From: Micromonospora chokoriensis
GTDB taxonomy: Bacteria > Actinomycetota > Actinomycetes > Mycobacteriales > Micromonosporaceae
DNA: 64,000 nucleotides
NCBI RefSeq assembly: GCF_000718555.1
Contig: NZ_JOAN01000027.1
Location: 1-64,000, forward strand
Direction: 5' to 3'
Part shown: piece by piece, positions 28,726-37,929 of the stretch
Layout of the letters: every line of letters starts with the position of its first letter
Position numbering within the stretch: the first letter of the stretch is position 1
The notes under the pieces: model-generated
What the model was told of the DNA's origin: nothing
What the model saw: the letters and a program-made list of their open reading frames with translations, nothing else
Databases searched by the model: none
Translations under genes and position numbers: made by a program

Positions 28726-29706
28726 TTAGTCTGCGCGTACTCTCGCGCACTGCTCGCGGAACTGGCGTGGCGAAAGGCCGTAGGCGCTGCGGAACGCCTG
28801 GCTGAAGTGTGCCGGGCTGGTGAACCCCCACTGGGCGGCGATCGTGTGGATCGGGCGGGCGCCTAGTTGGGGGTTGGCGAGGTCGCGTCGGCACTGCTCC
28901 AGGCGACGCTCGCGGACCCAGCCGGCGACCGTGCGCCCTTCCTCGTGGAACAGCTTGTGCAGGTATCGCAACGAGATGTGATGCGCTGCGGCGATCGCGT
29001 CCGGTGTCAGGCGCGGATCACCCAGATTCTCTCGGACGAAGGCGTGGATCTGAGCCATCATCGCTCGCCGTTGGGTGTGGGAGGGCACCGCGCTTTGGAC
29101 GTCCAGCGCGTTGGCCAGTGCCGCTGTCAACACGTCAATGGTGAGGGTGGACAGCCGGGCGGCGTCCAACGGACTGAGTTCGTCCATGTGCCGGGCAAGG
29201 CGCAGCAGGAATTGTGAAGACAACGCGCCGATGCCTTGGGCTCCAGGGATGCGAACTGCGCTCAGGCGCCGCAACTCCCGAGGGGGCAACGGCAGTAACG
29301 AGCGCGGGAAGCGCAGGAGCAGCAGCTGACTAACTGGCGCATCCGGGGTGAATTCGGCCACGTAGGGCCGGGAGGTGTCATACAGTATCAGGTCCCCCAC
29401 GCCGAAATCTGTGCGCTGGCCGTCTTGCGTGATCATGCCGCCACCGCGCACAAGGCAACCCAGCTTGAACACCTCGGGATCGGCCTGCCGAATGAGCTTG
29501 GGAGTACGGTGGACCGAGTGCGGCATCGTGGTCATTAATGTCGCCTGCACGGGACCGAACTCGCTGATTCCGACCTGAGCCCGAAATCCGGGCTCCGACT
29601 GCGATTCACAGCGTAAATCGTAGGGCACCCAGAGCTTCGAGTTTACCTCGCGCCAGAAGGCGAACCCGTCTTCAACCGGGACCTCGGTGGTACTGACTAC
29701 GTCCAT
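28726..29706 (-). CDS. AraC-family transcriptional regulator (FeaR/NahR-like sensor half)
   Basis: A 326-residue activator. The N-terminal half is the AraC-type ligand-binding domain (GFAFWREVNSKLWVP, then HRTPKLIRQADPEVFKLGCL). The C-terminal ~100 residues carry two helix-turn-helices: LTPDAIAAAHHISLRYLHKL and HTIAAQWGFTSPAHFSQAF with the closing YGLSPRQFRE. Such sensors often bind aromatic acids or amines. No catabolic operon is adjacent, so its target is not evident. AAGGTGAG precedes the ATG. Confidence 0.85.
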   Translation of the reverse strand: MDVVSTTEVPVEDGFAFWREVNSKLWVPYDLRCESQSEPGFRAQVGISEFGPVQATLMTTMPHSVHRTPKLIRQADPEVFKLGCLVRGGGMITQDGQRTDFGVGDLILYDTSRPYVAEFTPDAPVSQLLLLRFPRSLLPLPPRELRRLSAVRIPGAQGIGALSSQFLLRLARHMDELSPLDAARLSTLTIDVLTAALANALDVQSAVPSHTQRRAMMAQIHAFVRENLGDPRLTPDAIAAAHHISLRYLHKLFHEEGRTVAGWVRERRLEQCRRDLANPQLGARPIHTIAAQWGFTSPAHFSQAFRSAYGLSPRQFREQCARVRAD

Positions 29707-29795
29707 GACTCACCTTCGCGCTGTCGCTGCAGGGGTCAGACCACGATAGCTTGGCGTCGATATAGCGGCGTTGCGATGTTATGGTGCGGGTCAGG

Positions 29796-29909
29796 CATTG
29801 AGCGCTCTTCATCGTGATGGGCCTGGTCGCGATGGGTGGCAGGCAGCGTGTGTCGACATAGGACGAGGCTCCCGGTAAGACAGCCGTCGACCAAGACCCG
29901 ATGCCCCAA
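29796..29909 (+). repeat. Direct repeat D, copy 2
   Basis: Second copy of the ~110 bp repeat (see 27887-28001), about 85% alike by eye. It ends only some 24 bases before the start of the small gene at 29933 and probably contains that gene's promoter. Confidence 0.65.
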
Positions 29910-29932
29910 AGGGAAGAGTCGGAGGGACTGGC

Positions 29933-30238
29933 ATGGGCAACGCGACGTGGGGCGCCGGCCACCACACGGGCGTCGGAGAGGGGCTCGCCATCGGCGAGGA
30001 GATCGGCCGAGCGATCGGCGAAGCTGCCGGCGTTAAGAAGGACGTGGCGATCGGCATCGCTGCGAGCGCCGTCGTCGTGGCAGCTGGCGTCGGGCTCTGG
30101 CGGCGCGACCCATGGAAGCTTGTTTCGAAGCACCTCTTGGGCCGTGAGCAGGACCCTGCCGCCGTGGACTTGAACCCGGTCGCCGAGCAAAGCGTCGACG
30201 ACAATCAGGACGCCCGCGAAGGCGCTCCGAGCGAATAG
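29933..30238 (+). CDS. Small hypothetical membrane protein
   Basis: A 101-residue protein. A glycine- and alanine-rich N-terminus (GVGEGLAIGEEIGRAIGEAAG) leads to one hydrophobic helix (DVAIGIAASAVVVAAGVGLW, about 37-56), followed by a charged tail. No family recognised. GGAGG lies seven bases before the ATG, which supports a real gene. Preceded by repeat D and followed by repeat locus 3. Confidence 0.55.
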   Translation: MGNATWGAGHHTGVGEGLAIGEEIGRAIGEAAGVKKDVAIGIAASAVVVAAGVGLWRRDPWKLVSKHLLGREQDPAAVDLNPVAEQSVDDNQDAREGAPSE

Positions 30239-30329
30239 GTTGGCACCTCTGCCACTTCGGGACCTCCGGGTGCCTTCGCGGATGGCTATACCTGATGCGC
30301 TCTCTGATCAGCCTTGTGCGGACGCAGCT

Positions 30330-30760
30330 CTACCGCCTCTCCCAAGGGCCAGCGCTGACGCCTTCAGATCCGCCGAAGAGGCCATCAGCCTGAAGGGGCT
30401 GGTCAGGGCATCGCCCGTGGGATCGGTGTCCCAGATGCCGGAACCGCCACGGACTCCCGCAAGCGCACTCGCAACGCCTCACATCGATCTGCAGCACATC
30501 CCCGGACATGGCCTTAGGCGAACCAGGACACGAGCCGGCGCCAGCTATCCAGGGTGTCGCAACGACTGACCACTTCGACCTCCACTGGGAGGTCACGCCG
30601 CACCGCTCGGCCTCCATCACCGCAGGTCAAGGCCCCTCGTCTCTGTCCGCCGTTGGTGAGCACTTCGGGCGCGGACACTTCTTCGCCAACCTGCACCCAA
30701 TCTGCTCCCAGTCGCAAGGCCCGCGCAACCAATGACTCCTCACCGCCTTGACCTGCGCAC
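30330..30760 (+). repeat. Composite dispersed repeat, locus 3 (modules A and full B)
   Basis: Module A: CAGATCCGCCGAAGAGGCCA, GTGGGATCGGTGTCCCAGAT and CACATCGATCTGCAGCACAT. Module B: ACTGGGAGGTCACGCCGCAC, ACTTCGGGCGCGGACACTTC and AACCTGCACCCAATCTGCTC. Module C is missing. B closely matches locus 5 (34.9-35.08 kb). The minus-strand frame here is shared with locus 5 (LGADWVQVGE in both) but nothing shows it is expressed. No other gene in 30239-30815. Confidence 0.7.
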
Positions 30761-30815
30761 ACTCCCTCGCCTTCTCGGATGCCGCGTCTTATCAGGTCAT
30801 GGCAGGCTGTTCGGC

Positions 30816-31226
30816 ATGGGCTCTGCCGACGATCGTCTCCGTCTGAGGCTAAGGATCAACAACGGCCTGCTCCTCGTGCGAGATGATGTCGGCACTTGGC
30901 TAATCCATGGCGCCGCCGACGGGTTGGTCTACCCGGCCGGGGACCGGCTGGTGTGGCTGTTGCCACTGCTGGAGCGCACCCCGAGCGACGTCAGTGCGGA
31001 ACTGTCTGATGTGCCTGTCACCGACACACCGCTTCCCGCCCTCGTGCGGTTCGCGCTCACCGCCTGGGGAAGCTACTGGCCGACACTGGCACTCGATTGG
31101 TTGGACGCCGGCTGGCCTACCCGGGATCTGCGCGACGTACTGGCCGACATGAAGGACTCGCGCGAATTCTCCCAGCCGATTCGGGACCGAGCACTTCGCC
31201 TCTGGCACGCCTCGGCACCCGCCTGA
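30816..31226 (+). CDS. Hypothetical protein
   Basis: A 136-residue frame from ATG 30816 (GSADDRLRLRLRINNGLLLV), with a conserved-looking core ADGLVYPAGDRLVWLLPLLE and WPTRDLRDVLADMKDS at the C-terminus. The longer frame to 30732 lies in repeat module B, so the later ATG is preferred. Soluble, no motif recognised. Coding-type third-position GC bias supports it. Confidence 0.6.
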   Translation: MGSADDRLRLRLRINNGLLLVRDDVGTWLIHGAADGLVYPAGDRLVWLLPLLERTPSDVSAELSDVPVTDTPLPALVRFALTAWGSYWPTLALDWLDAGWPTRDLRDVLADMKDSREFSQPIRDRALRLWHASAPA

Positions 31227-31348
31227 CGGCCTGACAAGCCCGAGTCTCGGAGCCTCCTCGACCAACGCCGGACCTACACCGCGCTGCATTGGCGCTGCGC
31301 ACCATGGCTGGGGTCAGACCCCCTGGTCGAGTTGCGGTGACTTTGCGG

Positions 31349-32380
31349 TCAACCGCGCGGCGCCCGGTCCGTAGGAGCGTCGAGACGCCGAGCTGCACGG
31401 CTCGGCGGCGCGGGGATGGTGCCGTCAGCACGAGTCGTGGCCGCCGCAGCCGCAGCCTTGGATGTGCGGCGGTGGAGCGTGAGAGTCATGACCAGCACGA
31501 CCAGCGCTCCGACGATCAGCCCGAGGATCGCGCTGGCCACCGTGTTGACAAGCCAGCCGACGAGCCCGCCGAGAACACCCGTGGCATCGTGGGCGGCGAC
31601 CTCCACGTGGTGCACGGCCTCGTACAGGAAGTGCAGGTTCAGCTCGTTCGTGCCTAGCAGCAGGATGTGCCCGCCCACCCACAGCATCGCAGCGGTGCCG
31701 ACTACCGTCAGCACGGTGAGAACCACCGGCATCGCCCTCACCAGACCGCGGCCGAACGTGGCGACGGCGCCGGAACGTTGCGACAGGCGCAGCCCAGCGT
31801 CGTCCATCTTTACGATCAGGGCCACCACGCCGTACACCAGGACGGTTATGACGACGGCGACGACAGCCAGGATCGCCAGGCGGGACCAGAACGCCTCATC
31901 GATCACCTCGTTAAGGCTGATGACCATGATCTCCGCCGAGAGGATCAGGTCGGTTCGTACCGCCCCAGACACCAGTCTCGTCTCATCCTGCACCTTCTCC
32001 TCGCCCGCGCCGGAGGCACCGTGATGGGCGATCTTGGCCCACACCTTCTCCGCGCCTTCATAACAGAGGTAGGCGCCGCCTAGCATGAGGATCGGAGTGA
32101 GCAGCCAAGGCACGAACTGACTGAGCAGCAGCACCGCCGGCAGGATGATGAAGAACTTGTTGCGCAGCGACCCCACGGCAATGCGCTTGATAATCGGCAA
32201 CTCGCGCTCGGCCGCCAGGCTCCGCACGTACTGCGGCGTGACGGCAGCATCGTCGACGACGACACCCGCAGCCTTGGCGCCGGCCTTCGCGGCGGCCGCC
32301 CCGATGTCATCGATCGACGCTGCAGCGGCCCGGGCCAGCACCGCCACGTCATCCAGCAGGGCTACGAGTCCACCGGCCAA
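31349..32380 (-). CDS. DUF808 (YedI) family inner-membrane protein
   Basis: About 343 residues starting AGGLVALLDDVAVLARAAAA, the typical start of the family. SIDDIGAAAAKAGAKAAGVV, DDAAVTPQYVRS and ELPIIKRIAVGSLRNKFFII are further landmarks, followed by six or seven transmembrane segments. The C-terminal tail is basic. The first residue is encoded by TTG at 32380, with AAGGA eight to nine bases upstream; no ATG or GTG fits. Function unknown in all members. Confidence 0.85.
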   Translation of the reverse strand: MAGGLVALLDDVAVLARAAAASIDDIGAAAAKAGAKAAGVVVDDAAVTPQYVRSLAAERELPIIKRIAVGSLRNKFFIILPAVLLLSQFVPWLLTPILMLGGAYLCYEGAEKVWAKIAHHGASGAGEEKVQDETRLVSGAVRTDLILSAEIMVISLNEVIDEAFWSRLAILAVVAVVITVLVYGVVALIVKMDDAGLRLSQRSGAVATFGRGLVRAMPVVLTVLTVVGTAAMLWVGGHILLLGTNELNLHFLYEAVHHVEVAAHDATGVLGGLVGWLVNTVASAILGLIVGALVVLVMTLTLHRRTSKAAAAAATTRADGTIPAPPSRAARRLDAPTDRAPRG

Positions 32381-32665
32381 GGGAGGGTCCTTCCAGGGTT
32401 GCGCAGAATTCGAACTGGACCATTCTCGCTCAGGTCCCTGCGCGCGGCATGCCACCGCCCGGTCGCATATCGGGCGAGAGCCCGAGGTGAGCGACTATCA
32501 CGCTCGGCCGGCGACCCGCCACCACCTAGCAGGCGCGCACGGTCGGCGGCAGAAGCGGACGTGGGCGGGCACGCGTCGCCGTAAGCGTTCTCCGGCATCA
32601 TGATTGCCGCCGACGTATCCACCCGACCCATAGACGACAGTCATCCCTGAGCGGATGCGGCGATG

Positions 32666-33136
32666 CTACGGAGTGCTCTCCCTTCGCATGGGTTCCACGC
32701 CGGCGGCCGGCACCGTCGCGATCACGTAATCCTCGGCCAGGTCCGGCTGCACGTCGACCATCGCATTCCTACCGACGTAGCGGACGACGAACGTGGTCTC
32801 GCGCAGCCACATCTCATCGTAGTCGGCAAGACTCCCTGGCACCTCACCCACGAGTCGCACTTCGTCACCCGGCTTGAGCGGGGCATCTGCCGGAGCCTCA
32901 TCGCGTTGGATGGCCGTGATCGCGTGGATGAGAGTCTTCAGCGGCTCGGTGTCCGCGCCGTAGTGAACCAGATGGCCAGCCTGGCCGAAGATGACATCGG
33001 CCTGGGACCTGCTCAAGTCGGCGAGCGCCTCGGCCGCACCGGCCGCTAACGCCGGACTCCCCGACGTGTCGAGTTGCGCCGCCATCGCCAGGAGCAGGCG
33101 ATCGATGACAAGTTCCCTAGTCTCCTCGTCCGTCAC
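32666..33136 (-). CDS. Hypothetical protein
   Basis: A 156-residue frame from GTG. The N-terminal half is helical (ELVIDRLLLAMAAQLDTSG, then AAEALADLSRSQADVIFG); the C-terminal half is beta-rich (KPGDEVRLVGEVPGSLADYD, TTFVVRYVGRNAMVDV, DYVIATVPAAG). No known family recognised. It lies upstream of the DUF808 gene on the same strand after a gap of nearly 290 bp, so co-transcription is uncertain. Confidence 0.6.
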   Translation of the reverse strand: MTDEETRELVIDRLLLAMAAQLDTSGSPALAAGAAEALADLSRSQADVIFGQAGHLVHYGADTEPLKTLIHAITAIQRDEAPADAPLKPGDEVRLVGEVPGSLADYDEMWLRETTFVVRYVGRNAMVDVQPDLAEDYVIATVPAAGVEPMRRESTP

Positions 33137-33252
33137 CCGGCGAGCCTATGACCCCGCCGAGGGCACCGTTGTCGGCCAGCGCGTGCAGGGTCGACTCCGG
33201 TGTCATGCAGACAGCGAGTCCGTCGGCATCCGCACATCGGCATGAGCGGACG

Positions 33253-33370
33253 CCGCCCTACCGCCTCTGCGGGGACGCCAACGCTGAGGCCTTTGGATCC
33301 GCCGAAGAGGTCATCGTCGAGGAAGACCTGCACACAGATTTGCCGGTGGGATTTAAGTCGTCGCCGAGGT
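33253..33370 (+). repeat. Composite dispersed repeat, locus 4 (module A only)
   Basis: CCCTACCGCCTCTGCGGGGA, GCCAACGCTGAGGCCTTTGG and ATCCGCCGAAGAGGTCATCG match locus 2 almost base for base, then similarity fades after GGTGGGATTTAAGTCG. The remaining bases of the 33137-33509 gap show no gene. Confidence 0.65.
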
Positions 33371-33509
33371 GCCCGGCTGGCGACCCTGACGCTGTCGAGC
33401 GGATCAGCCCTACACATCGGGACGGTACGTGGTGCTGGGTTGCGCTCGGATGTGGATGGGCGTGCGCCCGTACGACTGCGACCGATCGTCGGGGTCCCGC
33501 CCGACCCGC

Positions 33510-33531
33510 CGGTCAGCCGGCCGGCTGACCG
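33510..33531 (-). terminator. Perfect 22-bp palindrome at the 3' end of the next gene
   Basis: CGGTCAGCCGG followed by its exact complement CCGGCTGACCG, three bases beyond the stop of the minus-strand gene at 33535. Likely a terminator; a protein-binding site is possible. Confidence 0.65.
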
Positions 33532-33534
33532 CAG

Positions 33535-34554
33535 TCACCCGCCGCAAGCGTCCTGCAGGTTCACCTGGTACCAGCGGTCGGCCGTGATGAGGTGGAGCAC
33601 CGACCCGCGGCCGACGGCCGTCACTCGAGGTGGCAGCGGGGCGCCGTCGGGCAGGACGAGCTGGTACTCGCCGATGACGCGCATCGCTTCGCCGTCCAGT
33701 GCACCCACCACGAACCGGTGACGCTCGTGCCCGTACCCGCCGAGGAGCCCGATACGGTCGCCGCTGATCGTCAGCGCTGTGGCGCCGTCGATCGGGTTGC
33801 GCCATCCGGTGACCTCGTCGCCGCTGACACGCACGATGGGAAAGTCCGTGTAATAGCAGGTCCAGACCGTGTCGTCGGTGACGTTGAGGGCGTAGCAGTC
33901 GCTGATCGCGCCCCAGCCGTTGTCAACGTGGGATGGGAATTTCCACCCTGGCTTCAGCTCGGGTGTGAAGCGGATCAGGCCTGTGGCGCCGATCGGTGGC
34001 GGGGTATCGCTGTCGCCCCAGCCGTAGTTGCCGTACACGCCTTCGTCGAAGTACCCGACCCACACCTCACCTGAGGTGGTGGTGAACATGTGCTCGATGC
34101 CGTCGCCGAGGGTTGCTTCCGCCTCGACGTTTCCGTCGCTGTCGTAGATCACGGCGTTGTGGTCCGGACCGTCGGGGCGCCACCGGCACCGCGCACCCAC
34201 CACCAGCACCCGGCCCTGGGGTAGGGGCTGCAACGAGGGATGGGCGAGCGTCAGCCCAGGCAACGGGGTGATGTCGATCCTCTCCCCGGTCTGTCGGCTC
34301 GATCGCGCTACGACGGGGCGCTCGGTAGTCGGGTTAGGAAACGTCGCCCAGCCAGGTTGGGTGGTGACTGATCGCAGAGCCGCCTCATCGCCAGGGTTGG
34401 ACCACAGCGCGACAAGGTCACCGTCGGGCCCGATCGACGCCGACACCAGCACGTCGCCCTCGTCCGGCTTTCGCAGCGGCACACCCGGGTTGAGCTTCCA
34501 CGCCGACCCCGCCCCACCGGCCTTCCGTCGCGAGCGGCCGTTCCATCCCTTCAC
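33535..34554 (-). CDS. Hypothetical protein, probable beta-propeller
   Basis: A 339-residue protein rich in short strands with recurring motifs: ASIGPDGDLVALWSNPGD, HPSLQPLPQGRVLVVGARC, AVIYDSDGNVEAEATLGDG, TTTSGEVWVGYFDEGVYG. The pattern of about 40-50 residues suggests a propeller with no known domain name. No signal peptide. GTG start. I recall similar actinobacterial hypothetical proteins but no function. Confidence 0.65.
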   Translation of the reverse strand: MKGWNGRSRRKAGGAGSAWKLNPGVPLRKPDEGDVLVSASIGPDGDLVALWSNPGDEAALRSVTTQPGWATFPNPTTERPVVARSSRQTGERIDITPLPGLTLAHPSLQPLPQGRVLVVGARCRWRPDGPDHNAVIYDSDGNVEAEATLGDGIEHMFTTTSGEVWVGYFDEGVYGNYGWGDSDTPPPIGATGLIRFTPELKPGWKFPSHVDNGWGAISDCYALNVTDDTVWTCYYTDFPIVRVSGDEVTGWRNPIDGATALTISGDRIGLLGGYGHERHRFVVGALDGEAMRVIGEYQLVLPDGAPLPPRVTAVGRGSVLHLITADRWYQVNLQDACGG

Positions 34555-34799
34555 CCAGGTACCTAATCATCCCGCCATGCCCAGCCGCCAACCGATTCCA
34601 CCGCCGGCGCCGTCGGACGACTCGTAAACCCCCTACCAGAGGACCGGCACTGGTTCGCTGCGTTCCTTGTCGTCGCCCGCGTCCGGTGGCGGCGACACCT
34701 TACTGAGCGGCCCTCGCTGCTGCCCGGGCTGCAAGTAGGCACCTCACGGAGGTTTCCAGCCACCCCAACGGGGCGTGTCCGCCACTGCCGTCTCCGCTA

Positions 34800-35312
34800 G
34801 AGCCGCACGTCGATGCAGGATCGTCCCGGCGACTGGCGTCGGCGGGCCCAGGGCGACAAGTCGGCACCAGGCAGGCGGGGAGCAGCCAACGATGACCACT
34901 TCGGTCTTCTCTGGGAGCTCACGCCGGACCGCTCGCCCACATCACCGCAGGTCCAACACCCGCCGCCCTGTCCAGCAGAGGCGGGCACTTCGGGCGCGCT
35001 GACCACTTCGCCAACCTGCACCCAATCTGCTCCCAACTGCAAGGCCAGGCCACCCAGCAGCTCCTTACCGCCGTGACCTGCGCGCACTCCCCCGTCAGGA
35101 AACATGGAGAACTGTCGACTGCTGCCCGAAACCGCCGAGCACTCCGCGGTGAAACAGGACGCCGCACCGACTCTGACCTGCCGCAACGTGGAGCCGCAGG
35201 CAGGGGTGGGTGCAGTTGAGCACCGTTCGGCGCCGTTGGACGCTTCAAGGCCGTTCAGGGCACCCTGTTGCTCCCAGTCTGCTCCCCCTGGTCCGGTCCC
35301 GGCACCCCCTTG
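34800..35312 (+). repeat. Composite dispersed repeat, locus 5 (end of A, full B, full C)
   Basis: End of A: CGCACGTCGATGCAGGATCG. B: CTGGGAGCTCACGCCGGACC, CTTCGGGCGCGCTGACCACT and AACCTGCACCCAATCTGCTC. C: ACGCCGCACCGACTCTGACC, GCAGGCAGGGGTGGGTGCAG and GTTCAGGGCACCCTGTTGCT, then CCCAGTCTGCTCCCC. The most complete copy. It fills nearly the whole 34555-35316 gap; no gene is supported there. Confidence 0.75.
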
Positions 35313-35316
35313 TAAG

Positions 35317-35780
35317 TCACAGGCAGCACCAGCAATACAGATCTTCGCCCGCGTCTCGCGCGCGCTGAGCAAGGGCGGCCATCTTCTCGATGACAGGCAG
35401 CATCTCGTCGTCAGACCGTGGCCCACTCCACGCCAGTTCCTCGGTCCGCCCCCATTGCGCCGACAACTCCAGCACCTGGTCGTTACTGATGGAGGCGAGG
35501 GTGTCCCGCGCGGCCCGGTCCAGCGACATCAGCCACGGTCCGTCCAGCTCGTCCCCGCTCCACAACAACTCAAGGTCGATCAGACTCACACCCCAGTCGA
35601 CCTGTCAAACGAAGCTCACCAGCTTGCCGAGGGACACGGTCGCCTCGATGCCCTTCAGACCAACCGCATCCACAGCCATGCCGCTGCGGCTGACAGCCAA
35701 CGGCCGCCCTCGAAATCCTCCATCAACCTGACAGCCGCAGCGTCGCCGTTGGCCCGGAAGTAGTCGTACAGCACACCCAT
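35317..35780 (-). pseudogene. Broken gene for a small hypothetical protein (MGVLYDYF... family)
   Basis: The N-terminus starts at ATG 35780 (MGVLYDYFRANGDAAAVRLM, then EDFEGG). A one-base loss near 35699-35708 changes the frame; the correct continuation is PLAVSRSGMAVDAVGLKGIE and ATVSLGKLVSFV, then an in-frame TGA (35605-35607), then QVDWGVSLIDLELLW to the end LYCWCCL. I recall intact actinobacterial relatives of about 150 residues beginning and ending in this way. Two independent lesions mean a genuine pseudogene. The C-terminal 90 codons (35317-35589) remain open. Confidence 0.7.
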
Positions 35781-36108
35781 GGCACGCGCTCCACTACAGG
35801 GATACGACAGCGGATGCCCCCACATCCGGGAGTCCGTCAGGATGCAGGTCATGAGTTCCGCAATCCGGCTGCTGCGATACCGTTCGGCCCCCGTGACGTG
35901 CGGATACTGCCGTTTGTGACGCTAGCTCGCATCCTGGTGCGTTCTCTGACACACGGGGCGGGGCCGATCTGCAGGCTGCCGGCCCACTCTTGCCAGACCC
36001 GTCCGCCGCCGCATGCGTACCCACCATCCTGCCACCACATCGTGAGGGTACGAGGCAATCGCCGCGTCGATTGCGAGCCAGTGGCTGTGACCGACTTCGA
36101 TAAAGTCC
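35781..36108. other. Non-coding stretch
   Basis: About 330 bp with no convincing reading frame on either strand. The probable promoter of the former gene at 35780 would lie at its left end. Confidence 0.45.
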
Positions 36109-37098
36109 CTAGTCGGGACGCCCCTTGCCGCGATACACCTCTCCGTTGGTGAACTCGAAATGCAGCCGAGAGAACGGATTGCGCCACGACGGCTCTTCCC
36201 CCGGTTTGCGACCCCAGTAGTCGGCAGTCGCGGCCCGGGCCCAGAACCAGGTGGTGACGAGTACGAGCCAGCCGGTCTCCAGGAGCGCCCGCGGTCGATC
36301 GGCCGGATCCATCACCCACAAACCCAGGCCGAAAATGGTGGGTATGGCGACAGCGGCGCCCCAGGCGCCCCAGAACGACCGAACGATCGCCCCGATGATC
36401 AGCGGGAAAAAGAAAATCTTGACGAGTTCGCCGAGCAGAACCGGCTGAGGGTTGACCGTGACACCCGCTGTGGTCTGCATGGCGCCCAACGACCTGATCG
36501 TCACCAACGGGATGTCGGGGTGGAAGGTGAAGTAGAGGACCACCACGGAGATGAGCACCTTGACTTGGAGGAGCCGTCGGCGCCGCCGAGCACTCGGCGG
36601 CATCGGGCCGGTCTCGGGAGGCAGCCGGAGCAGGTCCAGCACGCGGCCCAACCGGCCCGGATGCACGCGCGGTGGTGGCATCGGGCCGACCAGGCCGAGG
36701 CGTCGGGCCCGGAGCACGTCGACCGACTGGAGGGTCAGCAGGAAGAGCTGGGCGTAGACGAACACCATGACGGTGATGACCGTGCTGACGATGAGCGATC
36801 GCGACGGGTTGGCGGGGGCAACTGTCGCGCCCACTACCAGCGGGGTGACGCCGCACGGCCAGACCGGCCACGGAACCCGGTCAATACCCCACACCGCCAC
36901 CGTGCCCAGCAGGAGCAGCGGCAAGATGCCGAAGAACATGAAGTTCCGGACGAAGCCGTCGTAGATGTCGATGGTCAGGGCAAAGTAGGTGATGACGACG
37001 AGCGCCCAGCCGCCCGCCCCGGCAACGGTGAACTGCAGGGGCCAGCGGTGCCGGAGCCGGTCCATGGCCCGCTCCAAGGCATCCATCGCCGTATTCAC
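36109..37098 (-). CDS. Hypothetical multi-pass membrane protein
   Basis: A 329-residue protein with about seven hydrophobic segments (WALVVITYFALTIDIYDGF, FMFFGILPLLLLGTVAVWGI, SLIVSTVITVMVFVYAQLFL and others). A basic cytoplasmic loop PPSARRRRRLLQVK lies mid-chain. The C-terminal tail has NGEVYRGKGRPD. No transporter or enzyme motif is recognised. GTG start; it stands alone in the accessory block. Confidence 0.65.
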   Translation of the reverse strand: MNTAMDALERAMDRLRHRWPLQFTVAGAGGWALVVITYFALTIDIYDGFVRNFMFFGILPLLLLGTVAVWGIDRVPWPVWPCGVTPLVVGATVAPANPSRSLIVSTVITVMVFVYAQLFLLTLQSVDVLRARRLGLVGPMPPPRVHPGRLGRVLDLLRLPPETGPMPPSARRRRRLLQVKVLISVVVLYFTFHPDIPLVTIRSLGAMQTTAGVTVNPQPVLLGELVKIFFFPLIIGAIVRSFWGAWGAAVAIPTIFGLGLWVMDPADRPRALLETGWLVLVTTWFWARAATADYWGRKPGEEPSWRNPFSRLHFEFTNGEVYRGKGRPD

Positions 37099-37243
37099 CG
37101 CACCATCAAAGCAGACCCGAGTGACGGCCGAGGCTCAACTCTCATCCACAATGGATGAAGGTCGCTGATGGTCGCTGATGTCCACCGGCAAGACCCACCT
37201 GCCGGCGGCTCCGCCGTGCAGCAGACGCGGCGATGCTGCGGAA

Positions 37244-37718
37244 TCAGATGCTGTCGCGTCGGGGAGCTGCGCGAGCACCTCTGGCGGTGCCGGTTCGATG
37301 GGCAGCGGCCGGGACTCGGTGTGTTTGTCGGGGCCGCACCTGCGGCCCGTATTCGGCGGCGAGCGCGGCGAGCTGGGGGTCGAGGTGGTCGCGCCACCAG
37401 AGGCTCATGCCGGTCTTGGGTCGCTGACCCGCAGCGTCTCCCAGGCCCGCCAGAGCGCGTACAGACGGGAGATCGCTTCGGGGTGCGCCCACCACCGCAG
37501 GCACCAGTTGTTCTCGCTGGTCGGCCCGAAGGCGAGGCGCCGCTCAACGACGTGGGCGAGGTAGTCGCCGACGAACGCCTCCACGTTGCGATAGACCGGT
37601 TCCGCGTCGGCCGGCTCGGCCGCCGAGGGCTCGACGGCCGGCGGGGTTGCGCCCGGGTCGCCGGCGAGTTGGCCCGAGTAGCGCGCTGAGGTCGGCGACG
37701 GCGTCGGCGGCCGTCCCG
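37244..37718 (-). pseudogene. Frameshifted DUF4913 gene, 5' end lost
   Basis: The first frame holds VYRNVEAFVGDYLAHVVERR, NWCLRWWAHPEAISRLYALW and RAWETLRVSDP, then ends at 37405. One base is missing near 37415-37420; the other frame continues KTGMSLWWRDHLDPQLAALA. The two parts together match DUF4913 (W-C-x-x-WW-x-H-x-EA-x-x-RL-x-ALWRAWE ... GMS-x-W-x-RDH). I recall DUF4913 proteins as frequent in actinobacterial conjugative and integrative elements. The start is missing: an IS3-like scrap overlaps it. Confidence 0.75.
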
Positions 37719-37847
37719 GCGGTGGAACGGTTACACGACAACGGAATCCTGCCCTCGATGGGCTCCGTCGGCGACAATCTGGCAGCCCGCGGTTTCGACG
37801 CTCTGGCACCGCTCTACACCTCGAAGACTGTGATCAACATCGCTTGA
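37716..37847 (+). pseudogene. IS3-family transposase (OrfB) fragment, degenerate
   Basis: Reads ERLHDNGILPSMGSVGDNLA and then LAPLYTSKTVINIA before a stop. GI-x-PS-(M/V)-GSVGD-x-x-DNA followed by L-(Y/F)-KTE-x-IN is the conserved segment of IS3/IS51-type integrase cores; several residues have been lost here. No terminal repeats are visible. Confidence 0.5.
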
Positions 37848-37929
37848 CGTGGATGGCTGTACAGCCTGTGCTGCCGTCACCTACAGTGCGATTCCGCCAG
37901 GACCATGACCGACGAAGAGGGCTGATCGC

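Noticed and set aside
34797..35426. 209-codon minus-strand frame over repeat locus 5
   Set aside because: Shares LGADWVQVGE-type pieces with locus 3 only because the DNA repeat is the same; frames are not conserved elsewhere in the repeat.
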